Assembly: GCA_016930275.1 (NCBI GenBank)
Contig: JAFGHA010000238.1
Location: 1 to 64,000 of the forward strand
Direction: 5' to 3'
DNA from: Chitinispirillaceae bacterium
GTDB taxonomy: Bacteria; Fibrobacterota; Chitinivibrionia; Chitinivibrionales; Chitinispirillaceae
DNA: 64,000 bases
The position numbers and the translations under genes were made by a program. This document shows positions 1-9,244 of this stretch, piece by piece. Position 1 is the stretch's first letter. Each line of letters begins with the position of its first letter. Under the pieces are notes generated by a model. The model worked only from the letters and a program-made list of their open reading frames with translations, was not told the DNA's origin and ran no database searches.

Positions 1-362
1 GATCTCCTGCCTAGCAATCCTGATCTGTTACGCAAGTAAAATACTGTCTCTGCAGACCGCCGGAAATACACCGTTCACCGTTAGCATTCAGTCTGAATGC
101 ATCGCTCACCTGGAGCAGCAACAGGGATTGGGAACGGTTGAGGTCGAATGAATTATGGGAAACGTATCTGTCACGGGGATTCGACTATTCAATTGGGGTG
201 TCATTTACGTGGAAGTTGTTATAAACGGTAGTTCTCTTCGAACGGAGAATTTCTAGGTAAACTGAAGAACTCATATGCATCCGTTCTATCAGAGAGGGGG
301 AAAATGTCAAGTTACTGCAGTTCCCGGTTCCCCCCTCACTCCGGGAGAGGCATGCGCTGTGG
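1..362. other. Non-coding stretch downstream of bioB
   Basis: No supported gene. The ORF track has nothing here and I found no reading frame with a ribosome binding site. It lies 3' of bioB on the minus strand. There are G- and C-rich runs near 290-350, but I could not draw a convincing stem followed by a T tract for the minus-strand transcript. It may hold the biotin operon terminator or the promoter of a gene beyond the window edge. Confidence 0.5.
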
Positions 363-1340
363 CTACTCGAAGTGGGAGAGGTCTTTTTTCACCAGCCCCA
401 TTGACGCGATCATTCCGTCATCAGCGTCAATTCCCGCTCCCTGGGTTGTGAGATACCCGCCCGACACGTAACCGTTGGCACCTGCATGAAACATGAGCGC
501 CTGCAGTCCGCCCAGATGCAGCTCACGGCCGCCGCATACCTTGACGGGTTTCGTCGGCAGGGCAAGTCGGAACAGTGCGACGATTTTGAGAAAATCAAGG
601 GGAGTTTCCTTCGGTGGGGCGATTCGGGTGCCCGGGACGGGATTAAAGAAATTAATCGGTACGGTGTCGACATCGAGAGCCCTGAGTTCGAGGGCGAAAT
701 CCTTACGGTCTTTCCAGCTCTCGCCGATTCCGAAAATACCGCCGCAGCAGACCTTGAGTCCGGCTGCTTTCGCCCGTTTGACAGTGGCGACACGGTCTTC
801 ACGGCGGTGTGTGGAGACGATCGTGGGAAAGAAGTTTCTGCTCGCTTCGAGATTGTGGTTGTAACAGACAACGCCTGCATCGCGCAATTGCGCAAAGGCG
901 TCGTCATCGAGAATCCCGAGCGAGGCGTGTTTTTCACCATCTTCTCCGTTGAGTGCATCGCAGATGGAGGTGATCTGTGTCGGAGTGAGTCTCCTGCCGC
1001 TTGATACCACGCAGAAGGGAAGATTGCGGCTTTTGGCATACGCCAGTTTTTCCCTGATTGCAGCCGCATCGGCAAGTTTGGTGACGTCGACACCGGTATC
1101 GCTGTGCGACGACTGGGCACAGAAGGCGCAGTCTTCACTGCAGGCACCCGATTTGACATTCATGAGTGAACAGGGATCGACACGGTTTCCGTGGAATTTC
1201 CGGCGCACCATGTCGGTAGCGCCGAAGAGTACGGGAAGATCATCATTCGGCCAGGCGATAATCGTGTCGAGATCGCCGGAGTCAATCTGCCCGGCACAGG
1301 AGCGTTCATAGAGCCGCGCGGCTGTTTCAAAGAGATTCAT
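363..1340 (-). CDS. bioB: Biotin synthase BioB
   Basis: Radical SAM enzyme that inserts sulfur into dethiobiotin, the last step of biotin synthesis. The radical SAM cluster motif is visible as GACSEDCAFC, giving a CxxxCxxC at about residues 67, 71 and 74, and the downstream sequence keeps the BioB pattern (NHNLEASRNFF, INFFNPVPGTR). The ORF track begins 22 codons upstream, but MNLFETAARL at 1340 fits the family N-terminus and gives 325 residues, a normal length. The start codon overlaps the stop of the upstream alpha/beta hydrolase by 4 bases (ATGA), so the two are translationally coupled. It is the last gene of the biotin operon. No oddities seen. Confidence 0.97.
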   Translation of the reverse strand: MNLFETAARLYERSCAGQIDSGDLDTIIAWPNDDLPVLFGATDMVRRKFHGNRVDPCSLMNVKSGACSEDCAFCAQSSHSDTGVDVTKLADAAAIREKLAYAKSRNLPFCVVSSGRRLTPTQITSICDALNGEDGEKHASLGILDDDAFAQLRDAGVVCYNHNLEASRNFFPTIVSTHRREDRVATVKRAKAAGLKVCCGGIFGIGESWKDRKDFALELRALDVDTVPINFFNPVPGTRIAPPKETPLDFLKIVALFRLALPTKPVKVCGGRELHLGGLQALMFHAGANGYVSGGYLTTQGAGIDADDGMIASMGLVKKDLSHFE

Positions 1341-2029
1341 GGTGTATTCCTTTGCAGATAAGTTTCGATTTGAGTGGTAATAGCGGATTCGTTTCCGGTG
1401 AAGCACGCATGTGGCGCATCAAGATGCAGCATGGTTCCGCCGAGTGTCTGATGAAGAAAATTTCCCGCCGCAACGGGAATGACCGTGTCACGGGTGCCGT
1501 GAATGAGCAGCGGTTCACACGGCAATGTATCGACTGTGTCAAGGGTTATGAATTCAAGCAGATCAAGTCCGGCCTGCAGAGCTGCCGGTGTCCAGGGTAT
1601 ATCCGTCGGCAGGTCCGACACGAGACCGCACTGTTGCCGGAAGTCATCCAGTACGGTGGCGGTGTCAGTCGCCAGTTTGGCTCGCATCGCATGAAGCATC
1701 CGTGAGCGGATACCGAACGGATAATTTCCCGTGCGGCAGAACGAAGGGGTTGCACTGATGAGTGCCAGCCCGTCAAGCGACAGGAGCGGAGCGCAACCGA
1801 GAGCGAGTATTGCCCCGGTCGACCAGCCGGCGAGAAACCGGGTATCGTGCAGATGCGGTTGCAGGTGATCGGACAGCTGCAGTTTCCAGTCGGCGGCGAG
1901 CAGGCCGTTGCTGCAGATTCGTGCCGCCAGTTCATTCACGTCAATATAGGTGGATTGCGGGCCGAAGACAGGCCGCAGGATATCGGGGCTGATTCCCCAA
2001 CCGCCAAGTACTGTCCATGTACTATTCAT
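1337..2029 (-). CDS. BioH/BioG-like pimeloyl-ACP methyl ester carboxylesterase
   Basis: Alpha/beta hydrolase of 230 residues placed where biotin operons carry the enzyme that removes the methyl ester from pimeloyl-ACP methyl ester. The nucleophile elbow reads GWSTG (Ser about residue 70), and a likely catalytic Asp (HGTRDTVIP) and His (DAPHACF) follow in the right order near the C-terminus. The start at 2029 (MNSTWTVLGG) overlaps the bioF stop by a few bases. The role in biotin synthesis is inferred from context together with fold. Sequence alone does not tell me whether it belongs to BioH, BioG or another of the interchangeable esterase families, so no symbol is given. Confidence 0.85.
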   Translation of the reverse strand: MNSTWTVLGGWGISPDILRPVFGPQSTYIDVNELAARICSNGLLAADWKLQLSDHLQPHLHDTRFLAGWSTGAILALGCAPLLSLDGLALISATPSFCRTGNYPFGIRSRMLHAMRAKLATDTATVLDDFRQQCGLVSDLPTDIPWTPAALQAGLDLLEFITLDTVDTLPCEPLLIHGTRDTVIPVAAGNFLHQTLGGTMLHLDAPHACFTGNESAITTQIETYLQRNTP

Positions 2030-3170
2030 GACGCTGTTTCCATTTCCTGAGACCCTCGACAATACGGAGCCGGTCATCGTTGGTGTGCAGCGTCGACCAG
2101 GAGAACCGTATACGGGCGGTTCCCGCGGGGACGGTAGGCGGCCGGATGGCGGGCGCGATAATTCCTCGGTCGCGCAGGTATTCCGAAAGTGCTACCGCTT
2201 TATGATCATCACCCGTGATACAGGGGATGATCTGTGTGGTACTCGGACGGGTATCGAAGCCGAGTGCTTTCAGATCGTCGCGCAGCAGGACCGATGTCTG
2301 CAGAACCCGTGAAGCAGTATCCGGACGGTTTCTGATATGGCGGATCGCGGCGAGATTATGAGCGAGTACCGGATGGGGGAGACCGGTGGAATAGATCAGG
2401 CTTCGGCTGAAATTGACAAAAAAATCGCGCAGAAGAGAACTGACGGCGATATATCCGCCCAGACCGGCGATCGCTTTGCTCAGTGTGCCCATCCGTACGT
2501 TTATAGCGGCGGCGGTGCCGGTCGCTTCGACAAGCCCGCTCCCGCACTCGCCGAACATGCCGGTGGCGTGGGCCTCGTCGACCATCACCATCGCACCATG
2601 CGTCTGTGCGAGCTGTGCGATGTCCTCCAGGGGTGCGCGATCACCGTCCATACTGAAAACGGTATCGGTGACGATGAGTTTTTCGGTTGAATCGGAAGCT
2701 GCAAGACGCTTCCGCAGGTCGGCCATGTCACCATGCCGGTACCTGTTCAGCCTGCATCCGGCAAGACGGATACCGTCATACAGCGAGGCATGGTTGAGCC
2801 GGTCGGAAAAGACTTCGGTTGAACGGGTGCAGAGCGCCTGCAGAATACCGACGTTCGTCGTATACCCGCTGGTGAACACGAGCGCCGCTTCGGTGTCCTC
2901 CCAGTCGGCTATTTCCCGTTCGAGTTCGTTGTAGAGTTCAGATGCGGTCGCCACCAGACGCGACGCACCGCTTCCGTTCAGTTTACCGTTTGCGAGTCTT
3001 GCAGCTTCACTCGCGACCTCCCTGTTCGCATGAAGACCGAGATAACTGTTGGTGGAACAGTCGATGATCCCGTCGTCGGGTTGAAAAGGCGCGGTGAAAC
3101 GGAACCGTCCTTCCAGCCGGCGCTTATCCAATTCGCGGGATATGCGATCAAGCAGCGGAGTCGATGCCAT
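2022..3170 (-). CDS. bioF: 8-amino-7-oxononanoate synthase BioF
   Basis: PLP-dependent alpha-oxoamine synthase that condenses pimeloyl-ACP (or -CoA) with L-alanine to KAPA. Family motifs are visible: the glycine-rich SGYTTNVGIL region, VDEAHATGMFG, and the PLP lysine in GTLSKAIAGLGGY. The chosen start (MASTPLLDRI at 3170) gives 382 residues, normal for BioF; the ORF track start is 8 codons further up, inside bioA. It overlaps bioA by about 23 bases and the bioH-like gene by 8. Third or fourth step of the operon, complete. Confidence 0.96.
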   Translation of the reverse strand: MASTPLLDRISRELDKRRLEGRFRFTAPFQPDDGIIDCSTNSYLGLHANREVASEAARLANGKLNGSGASRLVATASELYNELEREIADWEDTEAALVFTSGYTTNVGILQALCTRSTEVFSDRLNHASLYDGIRLAGCRLNRYRHGDMADLRKRLAASDSTEKLIVTDTVFSMDGDRAPLEDIAQLAQTHGAMVMVDEAHATGMFGECGSGLVEATGTAAAINVRMGTLSKAIAGLGGYIAVSSLLRDFFVNFSRSLIYSTGLPHPVLAHNLAAIRHIRNRPDTASRVLQTSVLLRDDLKALGFDTRPSTTQIIPCITGDDHKAVALSEYLRDRGIIAPAIRPPTVPAGTARIRFSWSTLHTNDDRLRIVEGLRKWKQRHE

Positions 3171-4500
3171 CGAGTGTTTCCGTAAAAGCTTCATGGGTAA
3201 CCGACATAATGAAGTCGAGTTGTTCAGGAGTGGTAATGTAGGGGAGCATGAAGTAGATCACGTCTCCAAGCGGACGGAGCAGCACTCCGCGTTTGAGCGC
3301 GTTTCGACAGATGAGAAACGGGATACGTCGCTGCGGATCGAGGCGTTGTTTCGTTTTACGGTCGGCAACCAGCTCCAGGGCCCCTACCGTTCCCAGGCAC
3401 CGGATATCTCCGACAATATCGTATCCGGCGAAGCTCTGCAGATGCCGGGTGAGCTGCGCTGACAATAAAGTTAGTGATTCCGGAATGTTCATCTCATTCA
3501 TCAGTTCCAGTGTAGCGCAGCCGGCTGCGCAGGCGAGTGCATTCCCGGTGAACGTGTGACCGTGTTCGAAGGTTTTTCCCGAATGCGCATCACCTTTGAA
3601 CGCTTCGAAAATAGTCGCGGTAACCGCGGTGATCGCCAGCGGCAGAAATCCGGCGGTCAGCCCTTTGGCAAGACACATGATGTCGGGGACCACTCCGGCG
3701 TGGTTGCAGGCGAAGAGCGTTCCCGTGCGTCCGAAACCCATGGCGACTTCATCGGCGATGGTGAGGATATGGTGCCGTTCGCAGAGTTCGAAAATCCGTT
3801 TCAGCACGACCGGCGGATAGATGCGCATGCCGACGGCACCCTGCACCATCGGTTCAAAGATGACTGCCGCGACCTCGTCTCCGTGTGCGTCACAAAGTGT
3901 TTCAAGCGAATTCATACATTGCGCGGCGCAGTCGGACGGTGCCTTGCCGCAGGGGCACCGGTAACAGCTGGGAGGATCGGTAAAGAATCCTTGTTTAAAG
4001 GTCTCGTGAAACAGCGCATGATACTGTGGGATGCTTCCCACCGACATCGCACCGAGCGTATCGCCGTGATACCCGCCACCGAGACCGATAAACTGGCGCC
4101 GCCGGTCGTTTCCCGTCTGCCGGTGATACTGCAGCGCAATTTTCATCGCGACTTCGACCGAGGTGGAACCGTTATCGGAAAAGAACAGTTTGTCAAGTTT
4201 TCGGGGGAGCATCGCCGAGAGCAGTCCGGAAAGTCTGATAGTGGGTTCGGCGATACATCCTGCCATCATCACGTGTTCGAGCCGGTCGAGCTGCTGCCTG
4301 ACCGCACTCGTGATATGCGGGTGATTGTGGCCGAACAGGCTTACCCACCATGAACCGGTCGCATCGATGTAGCTGGTATCGTACTGATCGTACAGGTGAA
4401 TACCTGCGGCGCGTCGAATCACCAGCGGCGGATAATCGATACTGTCCCGCCAGGAGGTAAACGGTAGCCAGATGTGATCAAGACCGCTGTTCGATAGCAT
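3148..4500 (-). CDS. bioA: Adenosylmethionine-8-amino-7-oxononanoate aminotransferase BioA
   Basis: Class III PLP aminotransferase converting KAPA to DAPA using S-adenosylmethionine as amino donor. The sequence begins HIWLPFTSW, a BioA hallmark, has DATGSWWVSLFGHNHP, the DEVAMGFGRTG cofactor motif and the PLP lysine in CLAKGLTAGFLPL. Start at 4500 (MLSNSGLDHI) gives 450 residues, slightly longer than typical because of a Cys-rich insertion (CYRCPCGKAPSDC) that is common in BioA proteins of several phyla. It overlaps bioD by 23 bases. Confidence 0.96.
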   Translation of the reverse strand: MLSNSGLDHIWLPFTSWRDSIDYPPLVIRRAAGIHLYDQYDTSYIDATGSWWVSLFGHNHPHITSAVRQQLDRLEHVMMAGCIAEPTIRLSGLLSAMLPRKLDKLFFSDNGSTSVEVAMKIALQYHRQTGNDRRRQFIGLGGGYHGDTLGAMSVGSIPQYHALFHETFKQGFFTDPPSCYRCPCGKAPSDCAAQCMNSLETLCDAHGDEVAAVIFEPMVQGAVGMRIYPPVVLKRIFELCERHHILTIADEVAMGFGRTGTLFACNHAGVVPDIMCLAKGLTAGFLPLAITAVTATIFEAFKGDAHSGKTFEHGHTFTGNALACAAGCATLELMNEMNIPESLTLLSAQLTRHLQSFAGYDIVGDIRCLGTVGALELVADRKTKQRLDPQRRIPFLICRNALKRGVLLRPLGDVIYFMLPYITTPEQLDFIMSVTHEAFTETLDGIDSAA

Positions 4501-5170
4501 CACAGAACTCCTTGAGCGCATGCGGATCCGGTTTGCCGAACGGTAGTTCGAGAAACGGGACCGACTTCGTCCGTTCCCGGATCATGCGACGATTGTCATT
4601 GTAGATCGGTGACGGCATTTCGTTACCGACGTTGTTGAATACGATACCGGCAATTGCGGCACTGCACTCCTGCAGAATCCGCAGGGTAAGAAAGGTGTGA
4701 TTGAGGGTTCCCAGACGTGGAGTGGTTACCAGAAGCACGGGCAACTGCAGGTACATGATGAGGTCAAGAATATACACGGTATCACTCAGAGGTACAAGTA
4801 CTCCTCCCGCCCCTTCGACGATGACGGTCCGCATACTGGTGGAAATGATATCCAGATTTGTTTTTATCAGATCGAGATCGATTGAAGTTCCGGCGAGCGA
4901 TGCAGCGAGGTGCGGCGAACAGGACGGTTCGAAACAGTAGGGAACATGCTGTTCATAGGTACCGTTCATCCGGGAACTGCCGCACATCACGTAATCGTAG
5001 TCGGGAGCACGGATCTCTCCGGTACTGTTGCGGGTGCAGCCGGTTTGTACCGGTTTCATATAGGTTGTCGCATGTCTATCCGAAAAACAGTCGGCGAGGA
5101 GTCGGGAAACATGTGTCTTTCCGATTCCCGTATCCGTTCCCGTTACGAAAAAGCCTTTAAGTGACATCAT
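4478..5170 (-). CDS. bioD: Dethiobiotin synthetase BioD
   Basis: ATP-dependent carboxylase that closes the ureido ring of dethiobiotin from DAPA and CO2. The N-terminus carries the BioD P-loop GTDTGIGKTHVS and MKPVQTGC, and VEGAGGVLVPL follows at the expected spacing. 230 residues, normal length. The start region is ATGATG; the first ATG overlaps the bioC stop as ATGA, and either methionine could be used. Functions with the flanking bioA and bioF products. Confidence 0.96.
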   Translation of the reverse strand: MMSLKGFFVTGTDTGIGKTHVSRLLADCFSDRHATTYMKPVQTGCTRNSTGEIRAPDYDYVMCGSSRMNGTYEQHVPYCFEPSCSPHLAASLAGTSIDLDLIKTNLDIISTSMRTVIVEGAGGVLVPLSDTVYILDLIMYLQLPVLLVTTPRLGTLNHTFLTLRILQECSAAIAGIVFNNVGNEMPSPIYNDNRRMIRERTKSVPFLELPFGKPDPHALKEFCDAIEQRS

Positions 5171-5982
5171 CCTTCTCCTTTCCGTGCCGCTCCGAAAAGC
5201 GCTTTGTAGGTGAGCGGAACTCCCTTGTCGGTACCGAAACCGTTTTCGAGGTCATCGCAAAACTTCTGCAGATTCCGGCGGGTCAGCGGACGAGATGAGG
5301 TACCGGTACTTCCGATCGAACTGAGATGCCTCAGCAGCTCCCGTGCCGAAGAAAAATACACGGTTTCCGAAAAAGGAACAATCGTAAGCGGTGTCAGCTC
5401 GAGCCGGTGCAGGATCGGTTCCACCATCTCTTCCCGATAGAGAGCAGCGGGAATGGGGAGATTATGTCGTTTTCTGGTTTCGTACAGTTCCCTGAATGCA
5501 TCTTCGGTGAAGAGTGAAAAAACGAAGTATCCTCCCGGTTCGATAAGTGAGGCGAGTGTCGTGATGGTGAGGTCCGGTCGGGAGGTCCACTGTATCATCG
5601 AGGCAGCAACAAGTCCTTCGAATGTCGCGGGTCTGAAGGGTGGCTGTTCCGCATCGGCGCAGCACCATTTTGTTTCCGATGAAAGTTTTTTTATGCAGAA
5701 GTGCAGTGAATCGAATGCGATGTCGATACCGGTCATGGAACCGTACCAGCCGTTCTGAAGCAGCTTTTTTTCAAGATCACCGTTACCGCACCCGAAATCC
5801 GCCCACGGTCTTCCGGGTGTGCCGTATTTCAGAATCGATGGCAGCAGATTATCGAGTAGTTTCTGCTGTATGATCGCGTATTTTCCGTAATGTGAAACCT
5901 TTCTACCGAAATGCGCGGCAATTCTCGGTTTAGGGGATATCGACTGGTGGATATCCGGAGTGTTACCCGTACTTTTTTTCAT
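5167..5982 (-). CDS. bioC: Malonyl-ACP O-methyltransferase BioC
   Basis: SAM-dependent methyltransferase that caps malonyl-ACP as a methyl ester so that fatty-acid synthesis can build the pimeloyl chain. Motif I reads WADFGCGNGDL, preceded by the BioC-type segment AAHFGRKVSHYGKYAIIQQKLL and followed by CCADAEQPPF. The ATG at 5982 is preferred to the upstream GTG in the track; the leader is very AT rich and no clear Shine-Dalgarno is present. 271 residues. First gene of the operon, so the promoter should lie just above 5982. Confidence 0.92.
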   Translation of the reverse strand: MKKSTGNTPDIHQSISPKPRIAAHFGRKVSHYGKYAIIQQKLLDNLLPSILKYGTPGRPWADFGCGNGDLEKKLLQNGWYGSMTGIDIAFDSLHFCIKKLSSETKWCCADAEQPPFRPATFEGLVAASMIQWTSRPDLTITTLASLIEPGGYFVFSLFTEDAFRELYETRKRHNLPIPAALYREEMVEPILHRLELTPLTIVPFSETVYFSSARELLRHLSSIGSTGTSSRPLTRRNLQKFCDDLENGFGTDKGVPLTYKALFGAARKGEG

Positions 5983-6318
5983 AATAAATAAAATATACAA
6001 CACGTATCTCTGATTTATCGTGCACCGGGGCGGGATGGAGATCAGTTATCCCGGTCGGTTGCTTTAAATCACAACGGAAACAGTCCGTTTGCAGCTTTTA
6101 TGGATATCGTTGCCGAAATTTTTTCTAAAAAACACAACGGAAAGAGAACTTGTTGCCCGGGATGAAGTCGGGCAGTTATTTTGGTTGATTATTTTGTAAG
6201 ACGCGCACTAAAATTGATAGTGATGGGTTGATGGATTGATGAGCTTTTTCTTCTCATACACTCTCCAATACTTGAACCCTCCAATTCACTAACTTACAAA
6301 AACGAATAGATTTTAACG
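5983..6318. other. Divergent intergenic region with a spaced inverted repeat
   Basis: Lies between bioC (minus) and an exported TPR gene (plus), so it should contain promoters for both. A 9-base inverted pair, TTTTGTAAG at 6192-6200 and CTTACAAAA at 6293-6301, flanks about 90 bases of simple, GAT- and CTC-rich sequence. I did not find a convincing pair of BirA half-sites close enough to form one operator. No open reading frame supported. Confidence 0.5.
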
Positions 6319-7338
6319 ATGAGAACCGTTTTAACCGCTATAATTCTCTGTATTTGTAATCCACTGCAGGCATATTCCCCGATAGAGTCGACCGGTATCT
6401 ATAATTCAGCAATGCTCTATCTTATCCGACAGGACTATAAAAACGCGTCTGCTTCGCTTACCGCTCATCTCAAACGGCAACCGCTCGATCTCAAAGCACA
6501 GTATCTGCTGTTTGCAACGGAACAGACGCGTATACTCGATTATGAATCCTACATCCTCGAAAACAAATCGTTCCAGAAGATGGCTGAAAACCTCCGCGAA
6601 CTGTTCGAAAACCGTCTCAAAGTACTCAAAGGTGCCGATTCAACCACCTGCCTGTTTTATTGCGCCAATGTTTACGGGGGCATCAGTGTGATGCAGGCGA
6701 AAACCGGCAACTGGTTCGATGGCGTTAAAAATGCCATTGCTTCGGTCGGTATGCTCAAGGAGGTTAAGAGCCGGGATTCAACCTTCTTTGCCGCGGATCT
6801 CGGTCTCGGTATTTTCAATTATTATCTCAGTACCAGTCTCAAATGGCTGCCGTTTGTGAATGACAAGGAGGAAGAAGGGCTCGAAGCGATTATCAGGGCA
6901 CTCAATGCTGAATTCCCCTATAATTACGCGGCGAAAAATTCACTCTGCTGGATACTGATCGAACGGGATAATTTTAAACGCGCGGATTCCATCGCACAAT
7001 CGGTTCTCGACGAGTTTCCCGACAATACCATTTTTCTCAGGATCAAGGCGCTGGTGGCGCTCTGGACCGGGAGGTACAAGGAAGCGTTGCGGGATGCGAA
7101 GCGCCTGATCGTGCTGACCGAGAAGAGGGCACCGGTCAACTGGTCGGATCTGGTTGCCGGTTATACGGTACTCGTGCAGGGCAATTACGAGTATGGCAAT
7201 AAAAAAGAGGCGTGCGCGGCGGCGAAGCTCATTCTGGCAAAGCGTCTGCCGAAGGAATACTATGAAATTCCACACATAAAAAAGAACATGAAATTTATCT
7301 CCGGAATCCGGCAGAAGTGCCGCAAAGAGAAATACTGA
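6319..7338 (+). CDS. Exported TPR-containing protein, function unknown
   Basis: Starts with a short signal peptide (MRTVLTAIILCICNPLQAYS, cleavage probably after QAY or QA) and continues as helical TPR-like sequence over most of 339 residues. Recognisable repeat-like segments are LDLKAQYLLFATEQTR, NYAAKNSLCWILIERDNF and IKALVALWTGRYKEALRDAK. It should be periplasmic or attached to the outer membrane. No enzyme motif seen. It stands alone on the plus strand, followed by an AT-rich terminator hairpin at 7354-7392, so it is probably a single-gene transcript. I do not recognise a named family. Confidence 0.8.
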   Translation: MRTVLTAIILCICNPLQAYSPIESTGIYNSAMLYLIRQDYKNASASLTAHLKRQPLDLKAQYLLFATEQTRILDYESYILENKSFQKMAENLRELFENRLKVLKGADSTTCLFYCANVYGGISVMQAKTGNWFDGVKNAIASVGMLKEVKSRDSTFFAADLGLGIFNYYLSTSLKWLPFVNDKEEEGLEAIIRALNAEFPYNYAAKNSLCWILIERDNFKRADSIAQSVLDEFPDNTIFLRIKALVALWTGRYKEALRDAKRLIVLTEKRAPVNWSDLVAGYTVLVQGNYEYGNKKEACAAAKLILAKRLPKEYYEIPHIKKNMKFISGIRQKCRKEKY

Positions 7339-7353
7339 TCTCCGAATTCAACG

Positions 7354-7392
7354 AATTGTCAATACAAATAAAAACGGATTGACAATTTTTTT
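7354..7392 (+). terminator. Rho-independent terminator after the TPR gene
   Basis: A 10-base AT-rich stem (AATTGTCAAT / ATTGACAATT) with a 14-base loop is followed directly by a run of T, 16 bases past the stop codon at 7338. Confidence 0.7.
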
Positions 7393-7546
7393 GGGTTCCG
7401 GTAGTTCCCGCCTCACTTCCGATTCCCCTCTCCATCCAGCCGAGCGGGAGAGAGGGGCATACATGCATGCACTGAAGGAGTGAGATGGAACAATTCAAGA
7501 ATTCTTTTAGGTAAAAATCGCCGGTTCAGGTATTATTTTACCTATC

Positions 7547-9196
7547 GTGACCAGATTTCTCCTATACCGTTGGTTGATCCTTACCTTTTGGGTAATGGTC
7601 GGCTTCATTCATGCCGGATTTGATCCCAATCTTCCGGTTGGTACCGATCTTGACCGACTTCTTCAGCGGATTGTCGCCCGGAACGGTATCGAACTGCCGG
7701 CTCGCTGGTTTATACAGCCGTATTCATACCGGGATATTGAACCATTCATCATGCTCGCCGATTCCCTTAAGGGTGAGCAGATGCTTTCTCCCGAGGAACG
7801 GCAATTACTGCTTCGGGCCGAAGAGCGATTTGGTACAGGTAAGGCGTTGTTCCGGTACACGGGGAGAAATCCCGCCCGTGATCTTCACCTGAAAGTCAAC
7901 TGTCAGCTGCTCGGTGATGTCCGTCCCGGCTGGAGCGACAGCTTAACCGTGGGGGTCAAAGGAATCCTGCGTCCTTCGATCGCGGGAAATCTGGGAGATC
8001 TCTCCTTCTACAGCGGTATAGGGGTCTGGACCGAATACCGTAATGACACGCTGTTCTCGAAAAGCGGTTACCAGCCCTGGGAGGGGGTGGCGCATAATCT
8101 TTACGGAAGAGATACCGAAAGCAGCAGCGCCCGTTCGTCGGATCTTCCCTTCGGCGGTATACGGTACACGGCCGGACCGATCGATCTCGAAACCGCGATT
8201 GACCGCCTGCGGAGCGGCCCGGCACGTTTTTTCCCGCTAACCCTCTCGGGCGAAGCGCCGCCGATCACCTATTTCCGCGGGATGCTCGATCTCGACGTGA
8301 TCTCCTATTCGCATGTCATCGGCGTGCTTAAGGTCCAGAAAGACAAAAGGAAATATCTCTTCACGCACCGGCTGAGTACCGATCTTTGGAAACGTCGTAT
8401 CCATCTCGGTATAAACGAAGTCATCATCTACGGCAACACGACCACCGAAGAGCCCCGTAGCGATACGGATCTGGTTGCCGATGCCTACATACAGGACGAC
8501 CGCGGACTTGAATGGGTTTATTGCATACCGTTTCTGCCGTTCAAGTTCGTGGAACATTATGCCGGAGACCGGGACAACGCCGCGGTCTCCATCGATTTCA
8601 TGCTCTGCTTTCCCGACCGGTGGAACTGGTACGGTGAATTCTTTCTCGATGACATGCTCGCGCCCTGGAAGCTTCTGAGTGACGACTGGGGTAACAAATG
8701 GGGGTTGACCCTTGGCGGGAGTTACTTCGGCAGGGCAGCGGGGCGGGATCTGACCGTGCAGGCTGAGTATTCACGGGTGGAGCCGTGGGTGTATACTCAT
8801 TTCAGCGGCGGGAGTCACCGGTATTCCCACTTCAACACCGGACTCGGATCACCGCTCGGTCCCAATTCCCAGGGAGCCGTCGTTGCGGTGCTAATGCAGC
8901 TTGACCGGTTGCATGAAGCAGGTATCGGGCTTCGCCATGTCGCCTGGAACCATACGGTGCGTGGGGGGAGCATTACCGATGTGTTTCAGCAGCCGGGGAT
9001 TGTTGACAGCTCCTTGTATTACGACTCAAAGACAAAGCAGTATCTCGGTCCTGGAACCGAATGGTACCTTCAACCGGTATTGTACTGGAATTTCAATGTT
9101 TTCGGACGGTTCGAACTGCATGCCCAGGCGGCAGTCGATCTGCTTGATAAGCGTGGGCGTTCTTCCGGTGCGGTTTATGGTGGACTGTTTTTCTGA
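7547..9196 (+). CDS. Wzi-like outer-membrane beta-barrel (capsule assembly family)
   Basis: A 549-residue exported protein: an N-terminal hydrophobic signal, then alternating short aromatic strands typical of an outer-membrane barrel, ending in a terminal aromatic (YGGLFF). The early part (LDRLLQRIVARNGI, YRDIEPFIMLADSL) and the mid segment around ITYFRGMLDLDVISYSHVIG resemble the capsule assembly Wzi family, which binds capsular or exopolysaccharide at the cell surface. Starts with GTG at 7547 and has no strong ribosome binding site. The polysaccharide genes at 13935-17925 would be a logical partner, but they are separated by the rsmA operon. Family assignment is moderate. Confidence 0.7.
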   Translation: MTRFLLYRWLILTFWVMVGFIHAGFDPNLPVGTDLDRLLQRIVARNGIELPARWFIQPYSYRDIEPFIMLADSLKGEQMLSPEERQLLLRAEERFGTGKALFRYTGRNPARDLHLKVNCQLLGDVRPGWSDSLTVGVKGILRPSIAGNLGDLSFYSGIGVWTEYRNDTLFSKSGYQPWEGVAHNLYGRDTESSSARSSDLPFGGIRYTAGPIDLETAIDRLRSGPARFFPLTLSGEAPPITYFRGMLDLDVISYSHVIGVLKVQKDKRKYLFTHRLSTDLWKRRIHLGINEVIIYGNTTTEEPRSDTDLVADAYIQDDRGLEWVYCIPFLPFKFVEHYAGDRDNAAVSIDFMLCFPDRWNWYGEFFLDDMLAPWKLLSDDWGNKWGLTLGGSYFGRAAGRDLTVQAEYSRVEPWVYTHFSGGSHRYSHFNTGLGSPLGPNSQGAVVAVLMQLDRLHEAGIGLRHVAWNHTVRGGSITDVFQQPGIVDSSLYYDSKTKQYLGPGTEWYLQPVLYWNFNVFGRFELHAQAAVDLLDKRGRSSGAVYGGLFF

Positions 9197-9244
9197 CCGG
9201 CTCTATAGTGATTTCCATGGTCATTATATAATGCCTGCAGCCGG

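Noticed and set aside
3556-4353. Antisense ORF of 265 aa across bioA
   Set aside because: It is the mirror of a well-conserved gene with biased codon use, has no ribosome binding site and resembles no protein I know.
5983-6318. BirA operator for the biotin operon
   Set aside because: The only TTGTAA-like half-sites are about 100 bases apart, far outside the usual spacing of a BirA site.
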